64,000 bases of DNA from an uncultured Lachnospiraceae bacterium (GCA_910586255.1 CAJUHR010000005.1:1-64000); one strand, 5' to 3'. Counted from the first letter of the stretch, positions 1-9,111 are shown. Translations and numbers: made by a program. The notes: generated by a model not told the origin, from the letters alone.

Positions 1-827
1 CTGATTGTTACTGATGGTATCGGATCAGCATCAATATATCTTAATAAATCACTATTTAATTTAGTAAGCTGATCCTGCAGGTTTTTTCCGTAAGCCGCAT
101 CCAAAAAGAACTTCCCCGGTTCTGCACATAAACCATTGTTTACCAGCAGTCCCCGCATCTCGCCCAGCGTCACCAGCCCCATCAGGGCAGCCTTAATATT
201 TGATATAATAACTGATAGCTTCTTCCCCTTTTTAATTTCCTTAATGGCCTCCCGTGCTGCAGGTACTTCCGCAGGCTCTTCTCCTGACTGTTCCCCTCCT
301 GCTATTTCAAAATCATCAAATACCGATAGCTTTGTATTTGATATGTCTCCATCACTGGCATCCACCATTTGCCCTTTTATTTCTTCCATCTCCGCTTTCG
401 TGGCAAAATAAGAGCCTTTGACTATCACTTCTGCTCCATATGTATTTTCCGTATGGATCATGAGGTCATACTCATACTCCACGAGCTTTTCACTGGCGGC
501 CGGAACCCGTTCCCCTATCTTATCCTGGCCAATGATATATAAAATTTCTTCGGCCCCCTCGTGCTGCCTGGCATAAATACCGATCTGCCGGAGCATATAT
601 TCTTCTGCCAGCCCCACATTATGCAGTACAAATTTCAAATGGCTGGCCCCTTCCACTACCACAATCTCCTCGATTTCTAAATCCTGTTTCTTGTTTTGTA
701 CTGACAAAAGTGCTCCATCATTGGAACTATATGCATCACTGGCCTCGATCCTGGTAATAATCGGTTTGGACCCGGCAATTAACTGGGCCTCCATTATCCT
801 TCCTAGATCGGTTAGTTTAAATTTCAC
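1..827 (-). CDS. phage tail fibre / tail-collar protein, 3' end cut by window edge
   Basis: An open frame starts at a GTG (825-827) behind GGAGGTGG and runs off the left edge after about 275 residues. The GTG overlaps the stop of the preceding gene as GTGA, so the two are translationally coupled. The N-terminal part resembles tail-collar fibre proteins of contractile phages: it starts VKFKLTDLGRIMEAQLIAG and has a core with GAEEILYIIGQDKIGERVPA. It lies downstream of the baseplate genes, where a receptor-binding fibre is expected. The fibre tip, which sets host range, is outside the window. Confidence 0.75.
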   Translation of the reverse strand, partial: MKFKLTDLGRIMEAQLIAGSKPIITRIEASDAYSSNDGALLSVQNKKQDLEIEEIVVVEGASHLKFVLHNVGLAEEYMLRQIGIYARQHEGAEEILYIIGQDKIGERVPAASEKLVEYEYDLMIHTENTYGAEVIVKGSYFATKAEMEEIKGQMVDASDGDISNTKLSVFDDFEIAGGEQSGEEPAEVPAAREAIKEIKKGKKLSVIISNIKAALMGLVTLGEMRGLLVNNGLCAEPGKFFLDAAYGKNLQDQLTKLNSDLLRYIDADPIPSVTI

Positions 828-1345
828 CGTTCCACCTCCGTCCATATCTTTTTATGTTCCACAACTGCTGGCGTAAAGTATTTATCCATCTGGTAATTGC
901 GGGTGAGCTGATTGATAAATTTAAATCCAAAATGTGCCACACGGATTCTCCGGAAGTAATCTTCCGCAATCTTAAGGTTATCAATCAGTGTCATGGATTC
1001 CACCATCACCGTAAACATGCACCCTGTCTCGGTGATAGATACCCGGATAGCCCCCAGCATCTGTCTTATGGTATCTTCAATGTTTTCCCGTTTCGGAATC
1101 TTCCGCTGCATCTTTTTGGCAAAAACCCTGGCCCGGCGCTGCTCAATGGTCAGGTCTGTGTTGTGATCCAGGCAGTAATCCTTCTCCCACAGCTCGATTG
1201 TTTCCAGGGCTGTCATCACATGCAGCTCCCGGATCCATCCGCCCACTGCCGCTTCCACGGCATCAATCTCCGGCTGCTCCGCCTGAAATAATTCCCTGAT
1301 CTGCTCTGTGTCAGCAAATAAAGGGGTAATGTCATCCTGCAGCAT
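824..1345 (-). CDS. tail protein of the YmfQ/DUF2313 (Mu gp48-like) family
   Basis: This 173-residue protein belongs by sequence character and position to the YmfQ/DUF2313 group, which sits at the baseplate of Mu-like and PBSX-like tails. It begins MLQDDITPLFADTEQIREL and has the typical central RRARVFAKK stretch. It overlaps the preceding baseplate gene by 14 bases and the following fibre gene by 4, as expected for a tightly coupled tail operon. The family is thought to join the central baseplate hub to the peripheral fibres; that role is taken from phage Mu and not shown here. Confidence 0.75.
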   Translation of the reverse strand: MLQDDITPLFADTEQIRELFQAEQPEIDAVEAAVGGWIRELHVMTALETIELWEKDYCLDHNTDLTIEQRRARVFAKKMQRKIPKRENIEDTIRQMLGAIRVSITETGCMFTVMVESMTLIDNLKIAEDYFRRIRVAHFGFKFINQLTRNYQMDKYFTPAVVEHKKIWTEVER

Positions 1346-2417
1346 AAGCCTCCTCCTTTAAGATCAAAATTGGATCACCTGCTATCGGGAAGCTGCGGTT
1401 TTCCAGTACCAATGACTTCTCCTCTCCGTTAATCAACAAATCCTCTACATCCGTTACTCCCTGGCATCCCATCAGAATATCAATAATCTTTGCGTGAGAT
1501 ACCCGTGCATTGGTACCGGATTCCTTAAAATCCATACTCTCTAAATGACTTATTAAATTCTTTTTAAATTCAGCCTTTACAGAACTGACAGACATATCTG
1601 CTGCCAGATAAACATTGGCCGATACCTGAATCTCCAAACCAGTGCCTGACTGGACCAGCACGTCTGCACCTGGTACCCGCTCCGCCTCGATATGCCCCAA
1701 AACCCGCTGCACCAAAATATCAGAAGCTTCCGTGTTTCCCTTTGCAATGATTACAACATCTACCGTTCCCAGCCCCCGGGGGATATCAAATACTTTTGCC
1801 TTGGCCACGCCGGTCACCTCCAGAGCAGCTGCCCGGTACCAGGCAATATTTCCGTATCCCTTAATCTCATTTTCCTCGGCCTCTATCCGCGCCTTAAAAT
1901 CCTCATCACTTTCCGCATCATATCCCCCACTGGATGCTTCCTCATTGGATATGCTTTCCAGCCCCTCATAGCTTTCAACAAATTCCCACTCAGCCTCAGG
2001 CAAAATCCCATAGCCAGCCCCGGTATTAATACACTGGGCGGACACCTGCACCTCTCCTGAATCCCCCACTGTATAGGTTCCCATGATCTGATAAACCACC
2101 TCTCCGGATCGGACACGCATGTCATCATTTATGATTGCCCCAGGCTGTCCGATAATTGTTAAGTTTACTTCCTCAGCTGTTGCCGGGTTCCGTATCATCC
2201 CATGGTTTTCTTTGGCGGCTACATCCAGATCCTCACCGGCTGCGGTCCGCACATGCGCCCGTGACAGCAGACGGTCATATTCGATACTGTAGATCCGGGC
2301 AATTTCATTCGCCACAGCCAGCAGATTATCTGCAGTAAAGCTCCCGGCCATTTTACTGGCGGGGAGCTTTAAATCGTTTGTCATCCGTTCATATATTTCA
2401 CTTGATGTATTACCCAT
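1332..2417 (-). CDS. baseplate J-like protein (Mu gp47 / XkdT-like)
   Basis: A 361-residue baseplate wedge protein. It has the baseplate_J hallmarks: an N-terminal helical part (SEIYERMTNDLKLPA), a middle with AAKENHGMIRNPATAEEVNL, and the conserved SGGYDAESDEDFKARIE segment near residue 165. The C-terminal third (AKVFDIPRGLGTVDVVIIAK onward) matches the usual beta-rich end. The length is close to that of the family. It overlaps the genes on both sides. In contractile tails this protein builds the wedges that trigger sheath contraction. Confidence 0.88.
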   Translation of the reverse strand: MGNTSSEIYERMTNDLKLPASKMAGSFTADNLLAVANEIARIYSIEYDRLLSRAHVRTAAGEDLDVAAKENHGMIRNPATAEEVNLTIIGQPGAIINDDMRVRSGEVVYQIMGTYTVGDSGEVQVSAQCINTGAGYGILPEAEWEFVESYEGLESISNEEASSGGYDAESDEDFKARIEAEENEIKGYGNIAWYRAAALEVTGVAKAKVFDIPRGLGTVDVVIIAKGNTEASDILVQRVLGHIEAERVPGADVLVQSGTGLEIQVSANVYLAADMSVSSVKAEFKKNLISHLESMDFKESGTNARVSHAKIIDILMGCQGVTDVEDLLINGEEKSLVLENRSFPIAGDPILILKEEAYAAG

Positions 2418-2844
2418 AATTAAACTCCGTTTCTGATTCTATTTCCCCGTATACGGTCTCTGCTGTAAACCATATATGCAAATTGCTTCCCCGGTGCTCA
2501 AATTCAAAATCCCCCACATCGGTAATGTAAGGATTTACCATCAGTGCCTCCTGGACCAGCCGCTCCGCCTCGCTCTCCCGGATCTCCCGACTGCTGCTCA
2601 TTCCGACAATCTCATCAAACTCCTGTCCATATTCCCTGGGATATGCCGGATAGCGGTACCTGGCTGTTTTCATTGCCTTGTAAATCCAGATTTTAAGCGC
2701 CTCTTTTTTCTCCACCAGATAATACTTCCCGTTCCTGGTCAAAAAGCAATTCTTTTCAAAATCATAGGCCCATTCCTTATAAACCGGCAGGTTTTGGCTG
2801 GCATCGGACGCGATCCCCACCGTCAGCTCCGGAAACAGGTTCAT
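2410..2844 (-). CDS. DUF2634 baseplate protein (XkdS / gp25-like)
   Basis: A 144-residue protein of the DUF2634 (XkdS) type, lying just before baseplate J as in PBSX-like tails. Motifs seen include VYKEWAYDFEKNCFLTRNGK near the N terminus and the central ALKIWIYKAMKTARYRYPAY. The C-terminal half (VQEALMVNPYITDVGDFEFE) resembles the gp25/W lysozyme-like fold that nucleates sheath assembly. It overlaps the upstream DUF2577 gene by 4 bases. The function is inferred from the family and from order. Confidence 0.8.
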   Translation of the reverse strand: MNLFPELTVGIASDASQNLPVYKEWAYDFEKNCFLTRNGKYYLVEKKEALKIWIYKAMKTARYRYPAYPREYGQEFDEIVGMSSSREIRESEAERLVQEALMVNPYITDVGDFEFEHRGSNLHIWFTAETVYGEIESETEFNYG

Positions 2845-3161
2845 ACTTCCACCACCTTACACAAAATAAAAAACCGATCTCCGACCCTCTGAATTAAAAC
2901 CTTATCTCCTGCATGGATTTGAAACGCACTGTAAAATTTAGTTAAACACTGTTTTAATGCGGTTTCTGATGTGGATACGCCGGATGGGTTAAGGCCCAGC
3001 ATAAGGGCCGGATGGCAGCAGAGATTAACCGATATCTCTACTTCCCCCACCTTGATCCTCAGAGGGGACACACCTGTCACAACTGCCACATCCATATCAT
3101 AACCGTTCCTTGCCGCCCCTCGTTCCTCCATGATTTCCGCCATTCTGCTGTATGGGTTCAT
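2841..3161 (-). CDS. DUF2577 tail protein (XkdR-like)
   Basis: A 106-residue protein of the DUF2577 group. It has an N-terminal helix (MNPYSRMAEIMEERGAARNG), then a beta-rich part with VAVVTGVSPLRIKVGEVEIS, and ends with a small OB-like segment (AGDKVLIQRVGDRFFILCKV). In B. subtilis PBSX and relatives the gene sits between the XkdQ hub and XkdS, exactly as here. It is thought to be a baseplate spike or hub component. It overlaps both neighbours by 4 bases. Confidence 0.75.
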   Translation of the reverse strand: MNPYSRMAEIMEERGAARNGYDMDVAVVTGVSPLRIKVGEVEISVNLCCHPALMLGLNPSGVSTSETALKQCLTKFYSAFQIHAGDKVLIQRVGDRFFILCKVVEV

Positions 3162-4063
3162 CCGGCCATCACCGCCTCCACTCCTAATTTCATCTTATGG
3201 ATCCCATTGGAAAAGGTATGGGTATCATCCGTGATGATATATTTTCCCAGCATCCCATTGCTGGCATCCAGGATATATACCGCTTTTCCGGATATGCAGT
3301 CCCAATTCCCCAGACATTCCAGGGAGCATGTGTTTTCGCTCCGCTTCAGCTTTCCCTTTGCTTCCTGATCTGCATCCTTGTCTTTTTCCTTTTTATAGGT
3401 TTCCTGTAAGATACCGTAAACCAGATCTTCGTCATTCTGCACCTTGCCGGTAACATTCCCGTTATCATCCAGAATCAGGATCCGGTTGACCATGTTCTCA
3501 ATGCTGCTGGTGTATTTTACATCCAGCAGGTTCCCTTCTCCGGATATCACAGCTGCCACTTCGCTTCCCTCTGCCCCTACCGATACGGCGGCCCCGTCTG
3601 CATAGATATAATAACCGCTTCCGTATGCCTCGGAAATTACCTGGTGGATGGTTTTCTCCCCGGTACTGATGACGGTCTTTTCGCCTGGGATTACCGGAAA
3701 CACCCCCACAGCAATATTAAAATCCCCGCAGACACTTTTTAAAATTGCATCTGCAGTCCCCTGGTACACTTTCGCAACCTTATTCCGTCCCAGATACCAT
3801 AAAATATCTGCCGCATTTACTTTAACGGTTACGCCTGACAGGCTGCTCTCTACCCGGGTTACCACACCGACAAACCGCTGTTTATTTCCACCATCATACA
3901 GGGCAATGGTATCCCCCTTTTGTACCTGGACTTCCGGGATCCCGCTCCCCTTTTTATATAAATAAGAAGCAGAAAGGCTCCTTGCCCTCTGCTTTTTATC
4001 TCCTGCCCACTGCACGCTTTGGTACAATTGCGACAAATCCTTATCATTCACAATCAGTTTCAT
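3158..4063 (-). CDS. baseplate hub protein, XkdQ/YqbQ-like
   Basis: I place the start at the ATG at 4061-4063, which overlaps the stop of the LysM gene as ATGA; upstream in-frame codons run inside that gene. The product is 301 residues, starting MKLIVNDKDLSQLYQSVQW. It has the XkdQ pattern: an N-terminal beta domain (KGDTIALYDGGNKQRFVGVV), a middle with VNAADILWYLGRNKVAKVY, and a C-terminal beta domain ending GIHKMKLGVEAVMAG. The family corresponds to the gpD/gp27-like hub through which the tail tube meets the baseplate. Confidence 0.82.
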   Translation of the reverse strand: MKLIVNDKDLSQLYQSVQWAGDKKQRARSLSASYLYKKGSGIPEVQVQKGDTIALYDGGNKQRFVGVVTRVESSLSGVTVKVNAADILWYLGRNKVAKVYQGTADAILKSVCGDFNIAVGVFPVIPGEKTVISTGEKTIHQVISEAYGSGYYIYADGAAVSVGAEGSEVAAVISGEGNLLDVKYTSSIENMVNRILILDDNGNVTGKVQNDEDLVYGILQETYKKEKDKDADQEAKGKLKRSENTCSLECLGNWDCISGKAVYILDASNGMLGKYIITDDTHTFSNGIHKMKLGVEAVMAG

Positions 4064-4701
4064 GGTATCGTCAGGACCATTCCTTCCTGCAGCTTTTTGG
4101 GGTCGATGTTTCCGTTTGCTGCTGAGATTTTTGTCCACTGGTTCCCGTCCCCATAGTATTTTACTGCCAGGGACCAGAGGGTTGTCTTGGAATTTACGGT
4201 TTCTGTCCCACCGGTGGCCGGCGCCGCTTCTTCTGTCCGGGGGAGCAGCACCGGATCCGATACATTTATTAGACCCTGAATGGATTCCACCGTGGGAACT
4301 GACAGTGATTTATACTCTGTAAATTTCCAGCTGATATAAACATCCTTCTGACCCTCTTTCAGCGTCACGGAATCAGAATCAATCATGGCCTTAAAATTGA
4401 CTTTCGGGTCAGAAATGATAATCCTCACTTTGGTTGCTTTCTTTTTCCAACGCTCAATCAGCTTTAAAGCGCTTTTAATTGTTTCCCCGTCATAAAACGG
4501 GGAGCTCCGGTCCGGAAGAAACGTGGAAATGGTAACCTCTTTTAACCCCCGTTTTCCGGGAATGTTGACCTGTCCCATCTGGTCAACATTTTCCCGGATA
4601 TGCTCTACCGGGTCGGTAATGGTACATTCTGCCGGGTTTACGGTCAGTTCGATCTTTTTCCGTCCGCTCTCCTTAATCAGGATTGTCCTTGTCTTTGCCA
4701 T
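4060..4701 (-). CDS. LysM-domain tail protein (XkdP/YqbP-like)
   Basis: A 213-residue protein with an N-terminal DNA-circulation/XkdP-type domain (MAKTRTILIKESGRKKIEL) and a C-terminal LysM-like module with TTLWSLAVKYYGDG and MVLTIP. It lies between the tape measure gene and the hub gene, the usual XkdP place. LysM modules bind peptidoglycan, so it may help the baseplate contact or cross the wall; in PBSX-like phages it is a structural baseplate component. The start follows the tape-measure stop by 13 bases. Confidence 0.82.
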   Translation of the reverse strand: MAKTRTILIKESGRKKIELTVNPAECTITDPVEHIRENVDQMGQVNIPGKRGLKEVTISTFLPDRSSPFYDGETIKSALKLIERWKKKATKVRIIISDPKVNFKAMIDSDSVTLKEGQKDVYISWKFTEYKSLSVPTVESIQGLINVSDPVLLPRTEEAAPATGGTETVNSKTTLWSLAVKYYGDGNQWTKISAANGNIDPKKLQEGMVLTIP

Positions 4702-4714
4702 GGCTCGTCTGCTC

Positions 4715-6961
4715 CTATCTGTCTACCTTGTCCAGCTCCTCCACAATCGCCTCCGCAATCTTTTGGATATCGGCCTCTTCCCGCACCGTAACGTTCTGGA
4801 TTTCAATTTTCACTTCCCGCCCCCGGTTTAAAATATTGTTGGTCTGAGAATTGGAGTATACCTTGGAGCCGGTAGGTAAATCTACTAATTCTGGGCCATG
4901 CTCTGCAATGGTTGTATATCCTCCTCTCCAATAGCTCGTACCATTGGCATTGGATCCGATACTGCTTGCTCCGGACGCCTTGCCGGTTGCCGAAGATGCC
5001 GCTACCTTGGACGCACTGGAGCTCACATCTGCCGCACTTCCGCCAATCGCTGCTGCTGCCCGTTTAAACACTCCGGCCACAGCCTCAATCCCGGCTCCAA
5101 TAGCGGAAATTACCGGTTCGATTACACTCCACACCGATGAGATCACGCCCTGGATATAAGGGAATACATATCCGACTACAGATGCCATCAGGTTAAAACC
5201 TTCAATTGCCAGGTCCAACACCGGGCCACATATGGCCCAGGCTGCCGACAGCACTCCGCTGATGGCCGGGCCTGCTGCCTCTATGATCGCCCGGAATGTT
5301 CCGGTATGATTTCCTACTACCTCAAACGCACGGGAGGCCTTTTCTGACATGCTTTCCACAATGCCGCCAATTGTGGGAAGAACTGCCTGTGCTACGGATC
5401 CCAGGGAATTAAAAATACTCGACACGACCGGCAAAGCTGCCTGGATTGTTCCGGATACACTCTCAATGGTATTTCCTACGGATGGCCCCAGGTTATCCAG
5501 TGCCGGCTTCCAGCTGTCCCATAAAACGCTTACTGCGGATCCTGCTGCGGAAAAAAACGGTTCTACAGCGCTTAAGGCTCCGGATACCGCCTGCTCAAAC
5601 TGAGGCATGTACTCCGATACCTTTTTAAGCCCGGATTCCAGATAGGGAAGCGCCTTTTCCCCCATGGACATCAGCATCACAAGCCCATGGTTTTTAATCC
5701 TGGATGCCATCTCTTTCACGGAAGATGTCTGCCGCTTAAACGCCTCATCGGCCGCCCCGGTCGCGGATTTCATAGCTTCCGTCTTGGAGGCAAAATTATC
5801 TGCCTGGGTTCCCGCCAGGGCCAGCACCGCATTTTTGGCCTCAACACTGGAAAACATGGAGGCAAACGCTACTTCATCTCCATTTACGGATTCTTTCAGC
5901 TTGCCAAGGACGCTGCCCAGGCTTTCGCTTTCCAAAGCCGCTGCTCCGGAGGAATAGCCCATCTTTTCCAGGGCGGACGCCATCTCCTTTGATGGGGACA
6001 TAAAGCCCTGCATGACCGCCTTTAACTGGGTGGTTACCTCAGCCGTCCCGCCTGTTACGCCGGTCAGGGTTGCCATGGCGCCAAACAGCTCCTCCTGGCT
6101 CACTTTCATGGCGGACGCCAGAGGGACCACCTGCCCCATGCTGGATGCCAGCTCCGGGAACGATGTCTGTCCCAGTTTAACAGTCATAAATGCCAGGTCG
6201 GATGCCTTTTGGACTGCTGAGGCAGAGGTATCTCCGTATCCTTTGGTGACAGCTGCCAGCATCTTCACCGAATCGGCAGTCTCGGCATTTCCCGCTTTGG
6301 CCGCCTTTGCCGCAATCTCCAGCTGCTTGGAGGAATCTGCAGATTCCCCAAACGCAGACACCACCTCATATAACCCGGAAGAAAGGTTATGAGCTGAAAT
6401 CCCGGTATCCACGGAAATCTTTTTTACTTCCGATCCCATGGAGGCAATCTTGGCTTTGACGTCCCCATCCAACAAGGTAGAAACATTTGCCATTTCCGAC
6501 TGGAAGTTTACTGCCTGGGTAACCGCAACCCCGCTGGCGGCGGCTGCTGCGGTAAAAGCGGCTGCCGTTCCGGCCAGGGCAACCTTCCCGGCTGCCTTGG
6601 CCACCCCCGTTGCTCCTTTTGCCACAAAATTTACAACCTTATTTTCCTTGACTGCTGCCAAGGCATCCTTTACCTTCCGGATCTTCGCCATGGCCAGCTC
6701 TTCCCTGGCCTTCAGCTGCACCACCTTATCCTTTAATGGCTTCAGCTGCTTTTTTACCCCTTCAATCGCCTGATAGGCCTGGGAATTTTTGATCCGGATC
6801 TCTTTTTGCTTTATCTTTTGCTTCTCTAAGGCTATCAGGCTGCTTTTTACCTTTTTTACTTCTGCAGAAAAGGATTTGGACGCCGCAGCCGCCTGCTTTA
6901 ACACACCAGAGACATTATCCTGTATCCGGATAATCCCGCCAAATACCTCGGTAGCCGCCAC
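4715..6961 (-). CDS. tail tape measure protein
   Basis: The largest tail gene (748 residues) starts at GTG 6959-6961 behind GGGAGGTGAGGGC. Residues about 20-115 are strongly charged coiled coil. Residues 115-150 are Ala/Gly-rich and hydrophobic. The Phage-related TMP domain follows (AVNFQSEMANVSTLLDG, then repeated helical segments to about 430). Several hydrophobic stretches between 480 and 620 fit a protein that enters the target membrane. It follows the frameshifted chaperone extension with a 4-base gap. It sets tail length; 748 residues fits a tail of moderate length. Confidence 0.92.
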   Translation of the reverse strand: MAATEVFGGIIRIQDNVSGVLKQAAAASKSFSAEVKKVKSSLIALEKQKIKQKEIRIKNSQAYQAIEGVKKQLKPLKDKVVQLKAREELAMAKIRKVKDALAAVKENKVVNFVAKGATGVAKAAGKVALAGTAAAFTAAAAASGVAVTQAVNFQSEMANVSTLLDGDVKAKIASMGSEVKKISVDTGISAHNLSSGLYEVVSAFGESADSSKQLEIAAKAAKAGNAETADSVKMLAAVTKGYGDTSASAVQKASDLAFMTVKLGQTSFPELASSMGQVVPLASAMKVSQEELFGAMATLTGVTGGTAEVTTQLKAVMQGFMSPSKEMASALEKMGYSSGAAALESESLGSVLGKLKESVNGDEVAFASMFSSVEAKNAVLALAGTQADNFASKTEAMKSATGAADEAFKRQTSSVKEMASRIKNHGLVMLMSMGEKALPYLESGLKKVSEYMPQFEQAVSGALSAVEPFFSAAGSAVSVLWDSWKPALDNLGPSVGNTIESVSGTIQAALPVVSSIFNSLGSVAQAVLPTIGGIVESMSEKASRAFEVVGNHTGTFRAIIEAAGPAISGVLSAAWAICGPVLDLAIEGFNLMASVVGYVFPYIQGVISSVWSVIEPVISAIGAGIEAVAGVFKRAAAAIGGSAADVSSSASKVAASSATGKASGASSIGSNANGTSYWRGGYTTIAEHGPELVDLPTGSKVYSNSQTNNILNRGREVKIEIQNVTVREEADIQKIAEAIVEELDKVDR

Positions 6962-6965
6962 GCCC

Positions 6966-7169
6966 TCACCTCCCTAGGTGGCTGTAAAAATCAGTAAGGG
7001 CCTCCAAAAATGCCCGTTTCATGATCTCAATCTGTTTTTCCTCATTTAGCTGTGCCAGTGCCAGGTAAACCAGCATTTCGTCCCTGTTCAGCCGGTCCAG
7101 CTCCTCCGGCCGGTAGCCCCGATCCAGATAATACCCGTAAAGATAGCCTCTGCGGGTATTTTTAATTAC
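6966..7169 (-). CDS. -1 frame extension of the tail assembly chaperone
   Basis: This open frame has no start of its own. Read in the -1 frame from the A-AAA-AAG heptamer it continues for 67 residues (VIKNTRRGYLYGYYLDRG onward, ending FYSHLGR) to the TGA at 6966-6968, giving a fusion of about 197 residues. The GYYLDRGYRPEELDRL segment is typical of the T part of G-GT chaperone pairs, which binds the tape measure protein. The stop lies 4 bases before the tape measure start. It would be missed by annotation that requires a start codon. Confidence 0.85.
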   Translation of the reverse strand, partial: VIKNTRRGYLYGYYLDRGYRPEELDRLNRDEMLVYLALAQLNEEKQIEIMKRAFLEALTDFYSHLGR

Positions 7170-7175
7170 TTTTTT
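7130..7175 (-). promoter_or_regulatory. programmed -1 ribosomal frameshift signal
   Basis: The slippery heptamer A-AAA-AAG occupies 7169-7175 in the correct phase. It is followed by an 8-base spacer holding the zero-frame stop, then a perfect 8-bp stem (AATACCCG at 7153-7160 with CGGGTATT at 7130-7137) closing a 15-base loop. Heptamer, spacer and stem match the known architecture of efficient -1 frameshift sites. Whether the loop forms a pseudoknot cannot be told from sequence alone. Confidence 0.85.
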
Positions 7176-7558
7176 ACCTCATCCAGCTCCTTTACCGTGC
7201 TTTCTCCCAATGCTCCGGATAAAGTCAGGATTTCATTGACTATCTTGTTCCGGTCCACCTTGCTGATACTGTCGCATACCTCCAGATGCTTCTCGATCAT
7301 CCCTTCTTGTTTCATGTATTTCGCCAGCTCCTGCAGGGTGGAAGATGCATAATACACGGTGTATTTGTCATTAATATAATCATCATCGCTATATTCATAG
7401 CAGTCACTGATTTCCTGATCGGTAAGGGCGCGGATCTCAATGGTCTCTTCTAAAGCCCCGATGTAGAGAGATTTCCGTTTCATCTTCTTTTTTTCTTCAA
7501 TCTTTTGGGCCGCCTTTTTAGCAAATGCCTGAAAGTTGATTACCTTTTCTCTATCCAT
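7166..7558 (-). CDS. tail assembly chaperone, short product (XkdN-like)
   Basis: A 130-residue protein lying between the tail tube and tape measure genes, the invariant place of tail assembly chaperones. It contains MKRKSLYIGALEETIEIRAL, a middle typical of XkdN-type chaperones, and ends KELDEVKK. The last sense codons form the heptamer A-AAA-AAG directly before the TAA stop. This lets a fraction of ribosomes slip back one base and make a longer protein (see 6966-7169). In lambda and many other phages the ratio of short to long chaperone is essential for tail assembly. Confidence 0.88.
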   Translation of the reverse strand: MDREKVINFQAFAKKAAQKIEEKKKMKRKSLYIGALEETIEIRALTDQEISDCYEYSDDDYINDKYTVYYASSTLQELAKYMKQEGMIEKHLEVCDSISKVDRNKIVNEILTLSGALGESTVKELDEVKK

Positions 7559-7569
7559 CTCTTTTCTCC

Positions 7570-8004
7570 TTATTGCTTGATTTCATCCAGATTAATCATA
7601 TCCGTAGGGGTAAACCCGAAAGGAATTTCGCTTTTTACCGCAGCTCCTTTTTCGTATTCCAGGGGAAACTCGTTTAAGGCCACGTTGCCAATCTGATACC
7701 GCTCCAGCTGCCCGCCAGCGGCATCCTTATCTTCCAGCTTTGTGACAATCGTTCCTCTAGGGTCCCTGCCCGCAACAATCTCCCTGCGGACCTCCTCAAA
7801 GGCACTGTAGCAACGGGTCACGGAAATGGTTCCTTCCCCTTTCAGCCCGACAATTTTCGTGTCCACATCCGGCCCGGTCTGGATTTCCTCCCGGTTTACC
7901 GTGATTTTAATACTGATTTTCGTACATCCTAAAATCTTGAGCCCGTTATAATAGACTTCTGCTGCCGATCCGGATAAATACCGGTTGCCTGGCACATCTC
8001 CCAT
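7570..8004 (-). CDS. tail tube protein (XkdM / DUF2001-like)
   Basis: A 144-residue protein starting MGDVPGNRYLSGSAAEVYYN behind AAAGGAGGGAGAGGAAG. It shows the tube-protein pattern of an N-terminal strand-turn (GLKILGCTKISIKITVNREE), a central KGEGTISVTRCYS and a C-terminal EKGAAVKSEIPFGFTP. It follows the sheath gene directly, as in PBSX-like and Mu-like myophages. Hexamer rings of this protein form the rigid inner tube inside the sheath. Confidence 0.85.
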   Translation of the reverse strand: MGDVPGNRYLSGSAAEVYYNGLKILGCTKISIKITVNREEIQTGPDVDTKIVGLKGEGTISVTRCYSAFEEVRREIVAGRDPRGTIVTKLEDKDAAGGQLERYQIGNVALNEFPLEYEKGAAVKSEIPFGFTPTDMINLDEIKQ

Positions 8005-8019
8005 CTTCCTCTCCCTCCT

Positions 8020-9111
8020 TTACATGCTGACACTCATGTGGAAATCCTCCATGGCATCCAAAAATTTCCATTTCCCGGTAATGGCGAAATACGATCCGGT
8101 ATTGGACTTATGAATCTCCAAATCCGTCATTTCCGATGTATCCTTCCCCCTGCCTTCCAGATATGCTTTGGTTGCCGCAGTATCCAGGCTTACTTCATAC
8201 CCCTCATCTTTGTCAATCAGCACATCTTCCAGGGTTTTTAAATACGTCATCACCGCGCCAATAAACGCCTGCTTGTTGTCATAGGTGTTATTCCGTTTTC
8301 CCTGGTAATCCTCCCGAAAGGTTGTAAGGATATCTGTCCGCACAATGTCTGCAGCTTCCTGGATTTTAATTTTCCGAAAGTCCTCCGGCATTTCCTCCGA
8401 TACCGTGGTCAGGCTGGTCACTCCCCGCCCGATCTTAAATTTCTCCCCGTCATACACCAGAATCAGCTTTCCGGAATTGATTTCCTCATCCGGATCCTCG
8501 TGCTGGGCAATATCCACTACCTCATCTAAAATATACGAGGTACTGGACTGGGTCAGGGATATCCCCGCCAGGATCCCGGCGATCCGGGCCGTATACCCCG
8601 CTGTTGTTACCTCTTCTACGCCGGAATCCGCATCCCACACAATTGAGATTCCGGACGTGGCAAAATTTACCACGGCTGCGGAATCTGCTGCGGCACTTGG
8701 AAGGACCGCTTTCCACTTCCGATATTTGGTCTTTTTCTCCTGGTCAAAAAAGCTTCCCAGGGCTGTGGCGTCTGCCGCGGTACACTCCGGAAAGGCAAAC
8801 CAGTCAAACTCCAGGCAGGAAAAGAGCTTTTTCGAGGCGGATACATCCACCGCACCCCCGGCTTCCTTCTCAATTCCCCGCACCGCCAGCACCTTGGACG
8901 GCTTTCCTTTAAACGCATACTTTAAATATTTATAATTTTCTCCGGTCCAGTCTCCCGGGTTTACATCCAGCAGACTGGTATATAAGGTCACTGCCTGCTC
9001 CTTGGTGGCGTCATGGAGCAGCAGCACTACCACGCCCCTGGAGCTCCGTTCAATCACGGTCGATGCCTTCTGTGTAAACGTCATGACCAGATCCGGCAAT
9101 CCTATTTTCAT
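8020..9111 (-). CDS. contractile tail sheath protein
   Basis: I place the start at the second of two close ATGs (9109-9111), six bases after AAAGGAGG; the first ATG touches the ribosome binding site, and longer in-frame readings lie inside the upstream gene. The 363-residue product has sheath features: DLVMTFTQKASTVIERSSRG near the N terminus, SYILDEVVDIAQHEDPDEEI in the middle, and a C-terminal domain ending FLDAMEDFHMSVSM. It makes the contractile outer tail layer, which shows the phage is a myovirus. Confidence 0.88.
   Translation of the reverse strand: MKIGLPDLVMTFTQKASTVIERSSRGVVVLLLHDATKEQAVTLYTSLLDVNPGDWTGENYKYLKYAFKGKPSKVLAVRGIEKEAGGAVDVSASKKLFSCLEFDWFAFPECTAADATALGSFFDQEKKTKYRKWKAVLPSAAADSAAVVNFATSGISIVWDADSGVEEVTTAGYTARIAGILAGISLTQSSTSYILDEVVDIAQHEDPDEEINSGKLILVYDGEKFKIGRGVTSLTTVSEEMPEDFRKIKIQEAADIVRTDILTTFREDYQGKRNNTYDNKQAFIGAVMTYLKTLEDVLIDKDEGYEVSLDTAATKAYLEGRGKDTSEMTDLEIHKSNTGSYFAITGKWKFLDAMEDFHMSVSM

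Noticed and set aside
1..827. Possible diversity-generating retroelement acting on the tail fibre
   Set aside because: No reverse transcriptase gene or template repeat was seen in the window; the fibre's variable end is outside it.
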